The position numbers were made by a program, and so were the translations under genes. A stretch of 64,000 nucleotides of DNA from Hymenobacter jeongseonensis (GTDB lineage Bacteria; Bacteroidota; Bacteroidia; Cytophagales; Hymenobacteraceae): NCBI RefSeq assembly GCF_015694725.1, contig NZ_JADQDQ010000007.1, positions 124,001 to 188,000 on the forward strand, given 5' to 3'. Under the pieces are notes generated by a model that had not been told where the DNA came from, did not search any database, and saw nothing but the letters and a program-made list of their open reading frames with translations. The first letter of the stretch is position 1, and every line of letters starts with the position of its first letter. This document shows positions 8,100 to 17,093 of this stretch, in pieces.

Positions 8100-10259
8100 C
8101 TAACGGCTTGCCCCCACCAAGCCTTCGGTTACTTTGCTGATGTCGCTGCTCACTTTTTGTAGAAACGTGAGCTGTTCCAGCAGCGACTTATCGTCTTCAG
8201 CAATGGGCGCGGCCGGTTCGGCGGCGGGCAGCTCGGGCGCGGGCATTGTAGCAGCGGGGGCAATGAGGGCGAGGCTTTTGTGCAGCGTGGCCAGGGCGCT
8301 GGTGAGGGCGCGGCGGCTCTCGGCTGGGAAGGGCGGCACGGCGGGTGCGGCCTCGCGCAGGGTGGCGGTGAGGGCCGCAATATTAGACGAGAGAATGTGG
8401 TTCAGTACCACAAACTCGTGGGTTTTGGTGGGTTGGTGCTGCTTGCTTTTGGGTTCGGTGAGCATGCGCTGGAAGGCCGCCGCGAGGTTGGCGCCGCTCA
8501 CGTACACGTCTTTGCGCAACAGGCGGTACTCGTTGGGCGGCAGGGGGCGGCCGGCGAGGCGGTTGGCCAGCTGGCGTAGGTAGGCCAGGTTGGCGCGCAG
8601 GGCGGCCGACATGTGGTCGGTCAGTTGGTCCGATTCCCAGTTGGGAAACAGGAAATAGCCGGCCGAAAAGGCAATGGCGCACCCCATGAGCGTATCCGCA
8701 ATCCGCTCCTCCACCACGCCAATGTAGTTCAGCCCCAGGAAGCTGAAAAGAATCAGCAGAAAGGCCGTCAGGAACACCACCGTTACCAAATACTTGGTCC
8801 GTTGAAAGCTGTAGGCCACCACCATAAAAACCACCAGAATCGCAAATTGCGCATCGGTCCAGGGCACGAGCCAGAGCACGGCCGCCCCCAGCGCGCCGCC
8901 CGCCAGCGTGCCCAGAATCCGCTCGGTGTTGCGCTGCCGGGTGAGGCTGAAGCCGGGCTTGAGCATGATGGTTACGGTCATCAGAATCCAGTAATTGTGC
9001 TCGCCGCGCCAGAGCCACTGGGCCACGCCAAACGCCACCAAACAGGCCAGCATCATCCGCAGCGAATGGCGGAAAACGGCCGATTTCATGGCCAGATTCT
9101 GACCCAACGCCTGAAGCTCCACCTCCTGGTGCGCCACAAACCGGCCGTGGTCGCTGGTGCGGTCCGGCGCGGGCGCGGCCGCCGCCAAGCTCTCGTCGAA
9201 GTAGCGGCGAATGTTACCCACCCGCCGGGTAATGTCGCGCAGATTAACGAGTATTTTCTTCAGCACCAGCGTACTGCCATCAACTTTGGGGTCGGCGTCG
9301 AGGGCGCTGATGCGGACTTGCAGGTGCGCCAGCTCGGCGCTGAGGTCGGGGCCGGCGCCGGCATAGGGCCGGTTGGCTTGAATGGCCACCCCCAGGTGGT
9401 CGATTTCGGCGGCCAGGTGGCGAATGAGGGCGGCCACCTCCGGCAGCACCCCGCTGGGGCCAAAGGCGGCGCGCACGGCGGCATAGTCGTAGTAGCCAGC
9501 CGTGATGCGCTCGTACAAATCCACGGTTTCGACGAAAGTGAGCACCAGACGGCGGCCGGTGCTGGTGCTTTCGCTCACAATCTGGCGGGTGCGGAACAGC
9601 ACGTCGCGCACGGCTTCCTGCCTTTCATTCACCACCACCTGCTGCGCTACGAGCTGCCGGTAGTCGTCGTCGAGTGCGGTTTGGGGGTTGTAGAACCGTG
9701 CTTTTATTTCCAGAAACTGCGCCAGGGCGTGAATGCACTCGCCTAGGGCCTGCTGGGCTGGGCGGTAGGGCCGCACCTGGTGCACCAGCAGCGCCAAGCC
9801 CGCATACCACAGGCCACCCAGCAGCAACAGTCCCACGTGCGGCAGCAGTTGCGGCAAGGTGGGCGGCTGGGCCAGCACCAGCACGGCATTCAGCAGGGCG
9901 GCGGTGCCCACGGCCCCGGCCCGGGCGCCCCACACCAGCAGCATGGTCAGCCCAAAGCTGAGCCCGCCCACCACCAAGCCCAGCAGCCACACGTTGCTGG
10001 CTGCCAGCCCCGTGACCAGCGCGGTGACGACCACCAGCGCCAGTGCGGCCAGCATGCCGTTGCGCCGGTGCCGGGCCGGGCCGGGCACGTCGGTCACGCT
10101 CAGGCACACGGCCCCGGTGGAAACCGTGATGCCCGCTTCAAAATGGCCCAGCTGCGCAAACACCAGCGCCGGCACCAGAATGGCCAGCGTGGTGCGCACC
10201 CCGTCCGAGAAATTCTGCCCGAAGAAGAAGTACTGCAGTTGGCGCGTTTGGGTATTCAT
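8100..10259 (-). CDS. FUSC/YccS-family inner-membrane protein
   Basis: A 719-residue protein from the ATG at 10259 (MNTQTRQLQYFFFGQNFSDG); a TTG three codons earlier is possible. It has the duplicated plan of the FUSC (fusaric acid resistance)/YccS group: an N-terminal block of about six membrane segments (about 20-165), a long soluble region, a second membrane block (about 385-545, including YWILMTVTIMLKPGFSLTRQ and NTERILGTLAGGALGAAVLW), and a soluble C-terminal region with coiled-coil character. Members are proposed efflux or aromatic-acid transport proteins, but the substrate is unknown here. It converges with the sensor kinase gene with a 54-base gap and no obvious terminator. Confidence 0.85.
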   Translation of the reverse strand: MNTQTRQLQYFFFGQNFSDGVRTTLAILVPALVFAQLGHFEAGITVSTGAVCLSVTDVPGPARHRRNGMLAALALVVVTALVTGLAASNVWLLGLVVGGLSFGLTMLLVWGARAGAVGTAALLNAVLVLAQPPTLPQLLPHVGLLLLGGLWYAGLALLVHQVRPYRPAQQALGECIHALAQFLEIKARFYNPQTALDDDYRQLVAQQVVVNERQEAVRDVLFRTRQIVSESTSTGRRLVLTFVETVDLYERITAGYYDYAAVRAAFGPSGVLPEVAALIRHLAAEIDHLGVAIQANRPYAGAGPDLSAELAHLQVRISALDADPKVDGSTLVLKKILVNLRDITRRVGNIRRYFDESLAAAAPAPDRTSDHGRFVAHQEVELQALGQNLAMKSAVFRHSLRMMLACLVAFGVAQWLWRGEHNYWILMTVTIMLKPGFSLTRQRNTERILGTLAGGALGAAVLWLVPWTDAQFAILVVFMVVAYSFQRTKYLVTVVFLTAFLLILFSFLGLNYIGVVEERIADTLMGCAIAFSAGYFLFPNWESDQLTDHMSAALRANLAYLRQLANRLAGRPLPPNEYRLLRKDVYVSGANLAAAFQRMLTEPKSKQHQPTKTHEFVVLNHILSSNIAALTATLREAAPAVPPFPAESRRALTSALATLHKSLALIAPAATMPAPELPAAEPAAPIAEDDKSLLEQLTFLQKVSSDISKVTEGLVGASR

Positions 10260-10378
10260 GCAGCGCAAAGAAACAAGCTTCGCGCAACCGGAGCCAGTCT
10301 AACTTCATTTTCCATAGGCAAACCGAAATCTTGCGAATCAACCGCGGTGCCTTTGCTAGAAAGTGAAAAACGGGCGGC

Positions 10379-11251
10379 TCAGCGGTGCAGGGCTTCTTGG
10401 ATGGGCAGAGTGTAGCGCTCACCACAGCTGAGGATGTGGACCCGCAGGTCGCGGATGGTGAAGGGTTCGCCCGGCTCGATGAGGTGGATGTTGGTGGCGG
10501 TCACGGTCTGGCCTTCCACCACGGTCACCACGCCGCTGCCGATGACTTCCAGTTCGTAGCCTTGGGTCACGACCACGCCCGTGTCTTCCTCCAGGCCCAG
10601 GCCGATGCAGCCGGGGTTGGTGGCAATAATCTGGGCCATGCGCACAATGCGCCCACGGGCCACAAAGTGCGTATCGATGGCCACGTCGTGCATCAGTTGT
10701 AGGCCGGTGGTGATGTGGATTTCGTCCTTCCGCATGCCTTGGTTGTCGCGCCCCTGGTAAATCATGGGTGTGCTCATGGCGGTGGCGCCGGCGCTGGTGC
10801 CGCCTATCACAATGGCATCGGTGGCGTAGCGCTCTTTGAGGCGGCGCAGCCACGCCGTGCCGCCCAGCAGCGCGGTGAGTCGCAATTGGTCGCCACCGGT
10901 GAACAGGACGCCCGCCGCTTCGTCGAGCAGTTGTAGCGCTTGTTCGTCTTCAGCATCGGCCCGCTCCCGGGCATTGAACACTTCGACCCGCTTCACCCCC
11001 AGCGCGGTGAATACGTCGACGTAGTCCTGGGCAGCGGCTTCGGGCTCGTCGGAGGCGGTGGGCACCACAATGACCAGCCCTTTGCCGTGCAACTCCTGCA
11101 CAAACCGGCGCAGAATGGCATCAGGGGCATGTTCGGCATCGGCATCGGCCCCGGGGTGCAGGCTTTTTTCTTCGTGCCCGCCAATAGCGATGAGGATGCC
11201 GTGGGGTAGTGGACAAGGGCTTTTAGGAGAATTCTTTTTACGAGTGGGCAT
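10379..11251 (-). CDS. cphB: Cyanophycinase (peptidase family S51)
   Basis: Serine exopeptidase that cleaves the storage polymer cyanophycin (poly-Asp backbone with Arg side chains) to beta-Asp-Arg dipeptides. The ATG at 11251 (MPTRKKNSPKSPCPLPHGIL) gives 290 residues, normal for the family; the longer frame upstream overlaps the neighbouring oxidoreductase gene. Marks: LIAIGGHEEK near the N-terminus, VVPTASDEP (about 63-70), LFTGGDQLRL (about 116-125), and the nucleophile elbow VIGGTSAGATAMS with catalytic Ser at about 153. It lies 38 bases downstream of the FAD-Rieske oxidoreductase gene and may share its transcript. No cyanophycin synthetase gene is present in this window. Confidence 0.92.
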   Translation of the reverse strand: MPTRKKNSPKSPCPLPHGILIAIGGHEEKSLHPGADADAEHAPDAILRRFVQELHGKGLVIVVPTASDEPEAAAQDYVDVFTALGVKRVEVFNARERADAEDEQALQLLDEAAGVLFTGGDQLRLTALLGGTAWLRRLKERYATDAIVIGGTSAGATAMSTPMIYQGRDNQGMRKDEIHITTGLQLMHDVAIDTHFVARGRIVRMAQIIATNPGCIGLGLEEDTGVVVTQGYELEVIGSGVVTVVEGQTVTATNIHLIEPGEPFTIRDLRVHILSCGERYTLPIQEALHR

Positions 11252-11289
11252 TGGTATTTGGAACAGAGGATTGGGGCTGCGAGGCTGGA

Positions 11290-12864
11290 TTAGGCGGGGC
11301 TCAGGCCCGAGTTGGCGGGGCCGTTGAGCAGTTCGCCCAGCGCCGTGAAGCGCGAGCCGTGGCAGGGACAGTCCCAGCTTTTTTCCAAGCCGTTCCAGTG
11401 CACCACGCAATGCAGGTGGGGGCAAATGGCCGAGCGTTCGTGCACAAGGCCCTTTTCGTCTTTATAAACCGCCACTTTTGTGAGGCCCCGCCGCAGCACG
11501 GCGCCCGAGCCGTTGGGAATGTCATCCACGGAATTCACGTCGCCGGCAGTGAGCAGCTCGGCGTATTCAATGGCCACGTTCACGTTTTCCCGGATGTACT
11601 CCTGGGCACTTTCGCGGGTGAGCGTGATGCGGCCGGGGTCGTAGAGCTTGGCCCAGGCGTTTTCGCGGTTGTTGATGAGGTCGGTCACAATCATGGCGCC
11701 CAGGGTAGCGTGGGTCATGCCGTGGCCCGAGTCGCCGGTGATGACGAAGACATTGTCGGCATCGAGCGGGTTGCGGCCGGCGTAGCCCAGGCCATCGGTG
11801 GGCTCCATCACCTGGCCAGACCAGCGGTATTCAAAGTCCTTCACCATTGGAAATCGGTCGCGCGTCCATTCTTCCAGGCAGCGCAGGCTGGCTTCGGGGT
11901 CGGCCGACTGCCCCGTTTTGTGGTCTTCGCCGCCCACAATTAGTAGGTCGTATGCCGTCTGGCCGCCGCGGGGCCCGTTGGGCACGTCCTGCAGACGCAC
12001 GTAGTGGTACGGGTCGGCCATGTCCCAATACAGGGCTTTGCTCACCGAGCCTTTCGGCACCCGGGCGGCCACCACGTAGGTGCGGTAGGGGTGCTGCTTG
12101 GTATGCATCACCACCCGGTCGTTGAAGGGCGTGTTGGTGGCGATGACAATGCCTTTTTTGGCCTTCACTTCGAAGCCGTCGGCAGTCACGACGCGGGCTT
12201 GCGGGCCGCCATGCACCTCGCTCACGCGGGTGTGGGTGCAAATGCGGCCGCCCTGCAGCACGATGGCCTGGGCAAGGCCGGCCAAGTATTTTAAAACATG
12301 AAATTGCCCTTGATTCGGCCAGCGCAAGCATTCGCCCGTTTCGAAACCCGTGGTATTGGAATTAGCCAGCCGTTCCACGGCGGTGAGGCCGGCGCGGTGG
12401 GCGGCTTCAAGCTCGTTGGTCAAGTCCTGGGGCTTGCCATCGGCGTGCAGGAACAGGTAGCCGTCGAGGCGGGTAAAATCACAGTCGATTTGTTCGTTCT
12501 CCACAATCTCCTCAATCGCATCGACGGCCGCCGAGTGGCTTTGGGCCGCCAGCCGGGCGCCTTCTTCGCCAAAGAGGCTTTCCAGGGTGGTGTACCGGTC
12601 GTCGAGGGCAAACGAGAGGTGGGCCGTGGTGCGGCCCGTTTCGCCGCTGGCCAGTTCGCCGTCTTCCAATAAAATCACCTTCCGGCCCTCGTTGCTCAAC
12701 AGGTACGCGGTGGTGAGGCCCGCAATGCCGCCGCCCACTACCACCACGTCGGCCTTGGCCTTTTTGGCCAGCGGAGCAAAGGAAGGCAAGGGCAACGCCG
12801 TGCCAAACCACGACGAAATGGTAGCACCGGAGGTACGGGCAGGATTGGGCAGTTTGGTGGGCAT
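11290..12864 (-). CDS. FAD-dependent oxidoreductase with C-terminal Rieske [2Fe-2S] domain
   Basis: A 524-residue DAO-type flavoprotein. The Rossmann motif VVVVGGGIAGLTTAYLLSNE begins at about residue 40, followed by ILLEDGELASGETGRTTAH, which is typical of amino-acid-oxidase-like enzymes that act on glycine/proline-type amines. The last 50 residues form a Rieske domain: CPHLHC at 481-486 and CPCHGSRF at 499-506. They provide the two Cys and two His iron ligands plus the second Cys pair that forms a disulfide in high-potential Rieske proteins. Bacterial proteins of this layout are widespread but their substrate is not settled. It precedes cyanophycinase by 38 bases on the same strand. Confidence 0.88.
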   Translation of the reverse strand: MPTKLPNPARTSGATISSWFGTALPLPSFAPLAKKAKADVVVVGGGIAGLTTAYLLSNEGRKVILLEDGELASGETGRTTAHLSFALDDRYTTLESLFGEEGARLAAQSHSAAVDAIEEIVENEQIDCDFTRLDGYLFLHADGKPQDLTNELEAAHRAGLTAVERLANSNTTGFETGECLRWPNQGQFHVLKYLAGLAQAIVLQGGRICTHTRVSEVHGGPQARVVTADGFEVKAKKGIVIATNTPFNDRVVMHTKQHPYRTYVVAARVPKGSVSKALYWDMADPYHYVRLQDVPNGPRGGQTAYDLLIVGGEDHKTGQSADPEASLRCLEEWTRDRFPMVKDFEYRWSGQVMEPTDGLGYAGRNPLDADNVFVITGDSGHGMTHATLGAMIVTDLINNRENAWAKLYDPGRITLTRESAQEYIRENVNVAIEYAELLTAGDVNSVDDIPNGSGAVLRRGLTKVAVYKDEKGLVHERSAICPHLHCVVHWNGLEKSWDCPCHGSRFTALGELLNGPANSGLSPA

Positions 12865-12951
12865 ATGCAGCGGAGCAGGAAGTAGAGTCCTTGCTTACGC
12901 CGGGGCGCGACTTCGCGTTAGGCCGAGCTTATTCTAGCGCGGCGGCAGCAG

Positions 12952-13917
12952 TTAATAAAGCGTGTCCTTCACCGGCTCCACTTTGGGTGGCAGCTCGGTT
13001 TCGCCCAGCAGCTCGCGCAGGTCGATTTCGATGCTGCGGCAGATGGCCGTCATGGGAACATCGTTGATTTGGTTGTCAAAGGGGTTTTCGCTGGCGTGGC
13101 CCACCAGCTCGATGATGTTGAACACCCACGAAACGAGCACCGCAAACGGTACCATCAGCCAAACGTGGTACTCGCCCAACGCCTCGCGGTGGTCAAATTC
13201 CTCGACCAGGCCCAAAGGCAGGATGGCGGCAAATATCCAGACGAAAACGAAACTAAAAAACGCGTACTGTCGCGGAAACGGAGTGTTTTTGATGCGCTCG
13301 CAGCCACCCTGGGCGTCAAACATGTCCTGAATGGTTTCCATCAGGGCCACATGGCGGTACTCGGTGAGCAGGCCGCGCTGGTGCAACTGGCGCAGCTCTT
13401 CGCTCTGGTGGCGCAGCAGGTGGGTGGGCGGGTTGCTCATGCGCTTGGCCGCCTCCGATTCGGCCGGGTCGAGCAGAAAAGGCGCCACTTCTGTTTCCCA
13501 GCCCTCCGCGGTTTGGCGGCGCAGGTGCAGGCGCAGGGCGTTGCACCAGCCAATCTGGCGGTAGAGCAGGCGGCGGTGCAGGTCGCGGACTTCGCTCGGT
13601 TCGGGCTGCATTTCGTTGGGGGTGGGCTGCACGTAGTCGAACGCCCGAATGGCCCAGGTCCGGCTCACGTTCACGATGCTGCCCCAGAGTCGCCGACCCT
13701 CCCAGAACCGGTCGTAGGAGCCGTTGCTTTTGAAACCGATGTAGAACGCCACCGCCGTGCCCAGCGTGGCCACGGGCTGCCAGGGAATGTCCAGAAAATG
13801 GAAATTCAGGCGGCTATACAGCAAACAAATCAGCGTATCGTAGATAAAAAAGACCAACAGTCCGTTGCGCGACATGCGCCAAACAACCGACAGTCGAAGA
13901 TTTTTGTGGACGTACAT
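12952..13917 (-). CDS. Bestrophin-family ion channel
   Basis: The start is set at the ATG at 13917 (MYVHKNLRLSVVWRMSRNGL, 321 residues), which matches how bacterial bestrophins begin; a GTG start 21 codons earlier is the alternative. Conserved blocks are the first membrane helix GLLVFFIYDTLICLLYS, the segment LGTAVAFYIGFKSNGSYDRF followed by WEGRRLWGSIVNVSR, the central helix pair around FFSFVFVWIFAAILPLGLVEEF, and WVFNIIELVGHASENPFDNQ, which includes the acidic region near the ring of the pentamer. Bacterial homologues form pentameric channels for ions. It is 87 bases upstream of the FAD-Rieske gene, on the same strand. Confidence 0.9.
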   Translation of the reverse strand: MYVHKNLRLSVVWRMSRNGLLVFFIYDTLICLLYSRLNFHFLDIPWQPVATLGTAVAFYIGFKSNGSYDRFWEGRRLWGSIVNVSRTWAIRAFDYVQPTPNEMQPEPSEVRDLHRRLLYRQIGWCNALRLHLRRQTAEGWETEVAPFLLDPAESEAAKRMSNPPTHLLRHQSEELRQLHQRGLLTEYRHVALMETIQDMFDAQGGCERIKNTPFPRQYAFFSFVFVWIFAAILPLGLVEEFDHREALGEYHVWLMVPFAVLVSWVFNIIELVGHASENPFDNQINDVPMTAICRSIEIDLRELLGETELPPKVEPVKDTLY

Positions 13918-14074
13918 GAATAACGGGTAGGTAACGAAATAATAAAATGGCTTTGGGCAGGTGGCATATAACCGAACCACCGTCTAGCTTACGGCAACAG
14001 GACGCGCAGGAATGTATTTGGCGCACAACACCAGAAAAAAAGTCCGCCCCCACGCGGTGCCGACGCTCATCCAA

Positions 14075-14488
14075 TCACCCCGACACGGCCGCAATGCACT
14101 TCAGCTCAATGGCGATGGGCGTGGGCAGGCAATTAATTTCCAGGGTAGTGCGGCAGGGCTGCGCCGTGGCAAAATACTCGGCATACAACCGGTTATAAAC
14201 CGCAAAATCGTCCTTCATGTTGGTCAGGAATACGGTAACGTCCACCAAGTCGTCCCACGCGGCGCCCGCCTCTTCCAGAATATAGCGTACGTTCTGGAAC
14301 ACGGCGCGGCACTGGCTTTCAAAATCATACGCCACGATGTGGCCCAATTCGTCGAGCTCGACGCCGGGAATGGCTTTTTGCCCGCGCTGGCGCGGGCCCA
14401 CGCCCGACAGAAACAGTAGGTTGCCCACGCGGCGGGTGTAAGGGTAAGCGCCAACGGGCTCGGGGGCGCGGGAGGTTTGCTCGGTCAT
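14075..14488 (-). CDS. RidA/YjgF-family protein
   Basis: A 137-residue protein from the ATG at 14488 (MTEQTSRAPEPVGAYPYTRR). The longer frame to 14551 has no support. Family marks are APEPVGAYPYTRRVGNLLFL, SGVGPR, the block VFQNVRYILEEAGAAWDDLV followed by DVTVFLTNM, and the C-terminal PCRTTLEINCLPTPIAIEL, whose Arg is the residue that binds the substrate carboxylate in RidA deaminases. Members hydrolyse reactive enamine/imine intermediates; the sequence is closer to the 2-aminomuconate-deaminase-like subgroup than to classic RidA, but that assignment is only by eye. It is divergent from the TonB-like gene. Confidence 0.88.
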   Translation of the reverse strand: MTEQTSRAPEPVGAYPYTRRVGNLLFLSGVGPRQRGQKAIPGVELDELGHIVAYDFESQCRAVFQNVRYILEEAGAAWDDLVDVTVFLTNMKDDFAVYNRLYAEYFATAQPCRTTLEINCLPTPIAIELKCIAAVSG

Positions 14489-14661
14489 AAGAATAAAAGT
14501 GGGGCGGGAAGGAAAATAAACCGGCTCAAAGAACGTCAGCACCATTGACACCGGTGAGTGCCCTTCCTGGCAAGGTTTTTAGGGACGCTGCATTTCGGTT
14601 GCCAGTTCGGTTGCCGTTATTTGTAAATGTGGTCCTACATATTACTCAACTATTGTCCGTT

Positions 14662-15492
14662 ATGACATTTCGTATAAAGTCCCCGCTCCTCGTGCTGCTG
14701 AGCTGCCTGGGCTTCAGCTGCCTTAGTTTCAGCAGCCACGCCCAAAAGCGTAAGATGCCGCCCAAGCCTTCGGCCGCGGAGGTGTACGACTCGGTGGCCC
14801 AGCCCGCCGTGCCGCTGGGCGGCACCGAGAAGTATGCGCGTTTCCTGGGCGACAACCAGCGCTATCCGGCCACGGCCATGCAAAAAGGCATTCAGGGCAC
14901 CGTGAAAGTGAGCTTTATCGTGGAGAAAACCGGCACCGTGAACGAGGTCAAAGTGGAGACGCCGCTTTCGCCGGAGCTAGACGCCGAAGCCATCCGCCTC
15001 ATCAAGAGCGGCCCCAAATGGACGCCGGCCAAGCACCGCAACCAAGTGGTGCGTCAGCGCATCTACGTGCCGGTTTCGTTCGTGATGTCGCCCGGCAGCG
15101 AAGTGGTGATGGCCGCGGGCAAGGACCGCCCCATCACCACCTCGGCCGCCGACATTGCCGCCTCGGCCAACCCTGACCGGCCCGCCGTGGTGGCGCCCGA
15201 CCGCCCCACCCAACCCGTGGGCGGCAACCAGGCTTTTTTTGATTGGATTGAAAAAAACCAGAAGTACCCGTTGCTGGCCCGCCAGCGCAAGATTCAGGGC
15301 AAAGTTATGGTTGAGTTTATGGTGCAAGCCGATGGCAGCCTGACCGATGCCCGCGTAATTAGAAAGATGGGTTCTGGCCTCGACGAGGAAGCGTTGCGCC
15401 TCATCAAAACGGCTCCTAAGTGGGAACCGGCCATGTTCCAGGGCAAGCCATTAAAGCAAAAGATGGTCTTGCCTGTTCTGTTCCAGTTGTAA
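14662..15492 (+). CDS. Exported protein with two TonB C-terminal domains
   Basis: From the ATG at 14662 (MTFRIKSPLLVLLSCLGFSC) the protein has 276 residues with a signal peptide or lipoprotein-like N-terminus. Two similar copies of a TonB_C domain follow. The first is at about 60-140 (YPATAMQKGIQGTVKVSFIV and ending KRIYVPVSF-like RQRIYVPVSFVM). The second is at about 195-275 (YPLLARQRKIQGKVMVEFMV and ending KQKMVLPVLFQL). The domain is the part of TonB that contacts outer-membrane receptors, but this protein lacks the cytoplasmic-membrane anchor plus long Pro-rich linker of true TonB. A stand-alone periplasmic role is therefore more likely. Its 3' end is 68 bases from the DACNV gene on the same strand. 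Confidence 0.85.
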   Translation: MTFRIKSPLLVLLSCLGFSCLSFSSHAQKRKMPPKPSAAEVYDSVAQPAVPLGGTEKYARFLGDNQRYPATAMQKGIQGTVKVSFIVEKTGTVNEVKVETPLSPELDAEAIRLIKSGPKWTPAKHRNQVVRQRIYVPVSFVMSPGSEVVMAAGKDRPITTSAADIAASANPDRPAVVAPDRPTQPVGGNQAFFDWIEKNQKYPLLARQRKIQGKVMVEFMVQADGSLTDARVIRKMGSGLDEEALRLIKTAPKWEPAMFQGKPLKQKMVLPVLFQL

Positions 15493-15560
15493 TCCAGCCC
15501 CCGACTCTTTTCCTTGAAAAAGCAAGAAAAGGAGCTGGGTTCTGCTCTTCTTTTTCTGCC

Positions 15561-17057
15561 ATGACGCCTACCCTTGCCCCTGCTGCCGCCCTACTCTGGC
15601 CGCACCAAACCCGTTACCGGCAAGCGGCCCAAGCGTTGGCAAAGGACCTGTTTGACGCGCTTGATGACGACCTGCATCCCTTTGTGGTGTTGCTGGCCTT
15701 GCCCACCGACCCGGCTCTGCCCGCCCGCTGCCTGGAGCCCGACGACTGCGGCCTGCCCTCCGAGGCATTCTCCGGCGTGATGGCCCGGGGCCGCGTCATC
15801 CAAAATACCCGCCCGAGGCCCCAGGTCGAGACGGACAGCGTGAGCGCCGTGATGCAGCGGCGCAAGCTCGAGGGCATTGGCGTGCGCGATGCCGTCCAGG
15901 AAATTCTCGACGTGCTGGACGAGCACGCGTCCCACCAGCATTTTGCCGGCTATCCCATTCAGATTCATGGGCATTTCGTGGTCACCATCATGCGCCTGCA
16001 GCGCAAGCCAGTGCGGGCCTACCCTTCGCTCCGCCCCCACCGCTACTACACCGATGGCCGGCCGTTGGCGCCGTCGCTGTTGGTAGCGGCCATGTACCGC
16101 TTCAACGAGGAAAGTGCGAAGGCCCTGAGCGAGCCCGAGCCCGGAGCCGTCTTCATTGTGCGCCCGCGCGAAAGCGAAGAGTTGCTGCGCTCCGCGGGCA
16201 AATCCTTGCTCGATACGCCCGCCCAGGCTTTGGGCTTCGACCCCGCCACCACCAAGCTGTTTGCCACCTGCAACACCATCAGCAGCCTCCGCTACGAGGG
16301 CGCTGAGGGCGTGGGCAAGCTGCTGCTGGCTCGCCGCGGCCACCCCAACATCGAGGAGGTTTTTGCCCTCACCTGCCCCACTGAGCTCACCGACTACCGT
16401 GCCGTGCGCAAGCTGCTGGAAATGACGACGCCTGACGTGCACCTACTCGCCGATGGCGAAAGCGTGTATGCCTTGGGCCGGCAAGTGGGCAAATACGACG
16501 CCGTGCGCGAGGATTTGTTCGTCATCAACTTTGTCACGCATTATTCGTGGGAATTGCAGCACGACGGCCATGTGTTGCTGCGCTCGCACTACGGATTGCC
16601 CGGCCTGCCGCGCACCCGCATCAACCGCTCGGGCTTTCGCCGCGCGCTCAAGCGCACCTTCGGCCTCATCGAACCGACGAAGGTGGAGCGCTTGTGGGAT
16701 GTAGTGCTCGAAGCCAGCCGCCAAAAGCACGGCACCCTGCTGGTCATCACCACCGAGGCCCTGGCCGAAGCCGACCGCCTGAAGCTCCAATGCACCCTTA
16801 TTGAGCCCGTGCCGCTCACGCCGCTCATCACCCGCCTTGTCACCAGCATCGACGGGGCCGTGCTGCTGGACCCCGAAGGCTACTGCTACTCCATCGGCGT
16901 TATTCTCGACGGCCGGGCGTCGGGCCGCGGCGACAGCACGCGCGGCGCCCGCTACAATTCGGCCCTGCGCTACGTGGAAAGCTCCGATTATCCCTGCATC
17001 GCCATTGTGGTAAGCGAGGACGGGCTGGTGGACGTGATTACCTCGGAGCAGGAATAA
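15561..17057 (+). CDS. DACNV-type sensor protein with a divergent diadenylate-cyclase (DisA_N-like) domain
   Basis: The ATG at 15561 (MTPTLAPAAALLWPHQTRYR) gives 498 residues; the frame further upstream overlaps the TonB-like gene. The N-terminal two thirds look like the DACNV sensor region found with diadenylate cyclases. The C-terminal ~130 residues match the DAC fold: SIDGAVLLDPEGYCYSIGVI (DGA at 431-433), an ILDGRA strand, RGARYNSALRYVE (461-473), and the closing IAIVVSEDGLVDVI. The DGA motif is kept, but the second signature, normally RHR followed by AA, reads RYN followed by SA. It may make c-di-AMP or a related nucleotide, or be a non-canonical or inactive member. No effector gene is adjacent. 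No signal peptide or membrane segment is visible, so it should be cytoplasmic. Confidence 0.8.
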   Translation: MTPTLAPAAALLWPHQTRYRQAAQALAKDLFDALDDDLHPFVVLLALPTDPALPARCLEPDDCGLPSEAFSGVMARGRVIQNTRPRPQVETDSVSAVMQRRKLEGIGVRDAVQEILDVLDEHASHQHFAGYPIQIHGHFVVTIMRLQRKPVRAYPSLRPHRYYTDGRPLAPSLLVAAMYRFNEESAKALSEPEPGAVFIVRPRESEELLRSAGKSLLDTPAQALGFDPATTKLFATCNTISSLRYEGAEGVGKLLLARRGHPNIEEVFALTCPTELTDYRAVRKLLEMTTPDVHLLADGESVYALGRQVGKYDAVREDLFVINFVTHYSWELQHDGHVLLRSHYGLPGLPRTRINRSGFRRALKRTFGLIEPTKVERLWDVVLEASRQKHGTLLVITTEALAEADRLKLQCTLIEPVPLTPLITRLVTSIDGAVLLDPEGYCYSIGVILDGRASGRGDSTRGARYNSALRYVESSDYPCIAIVVSEDGLVDVITSEQE

Positions 17058-17093
17058 ACGACATCATTCGCCCGCGCCACCGGAGGCGCAGGC

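Noticed and set aside
17058..17093. Possible hairpin between the DACNV and DUF4442 genes
   Set aside because: GC-rich but poorly paired stem with no clear T-tract next to it.
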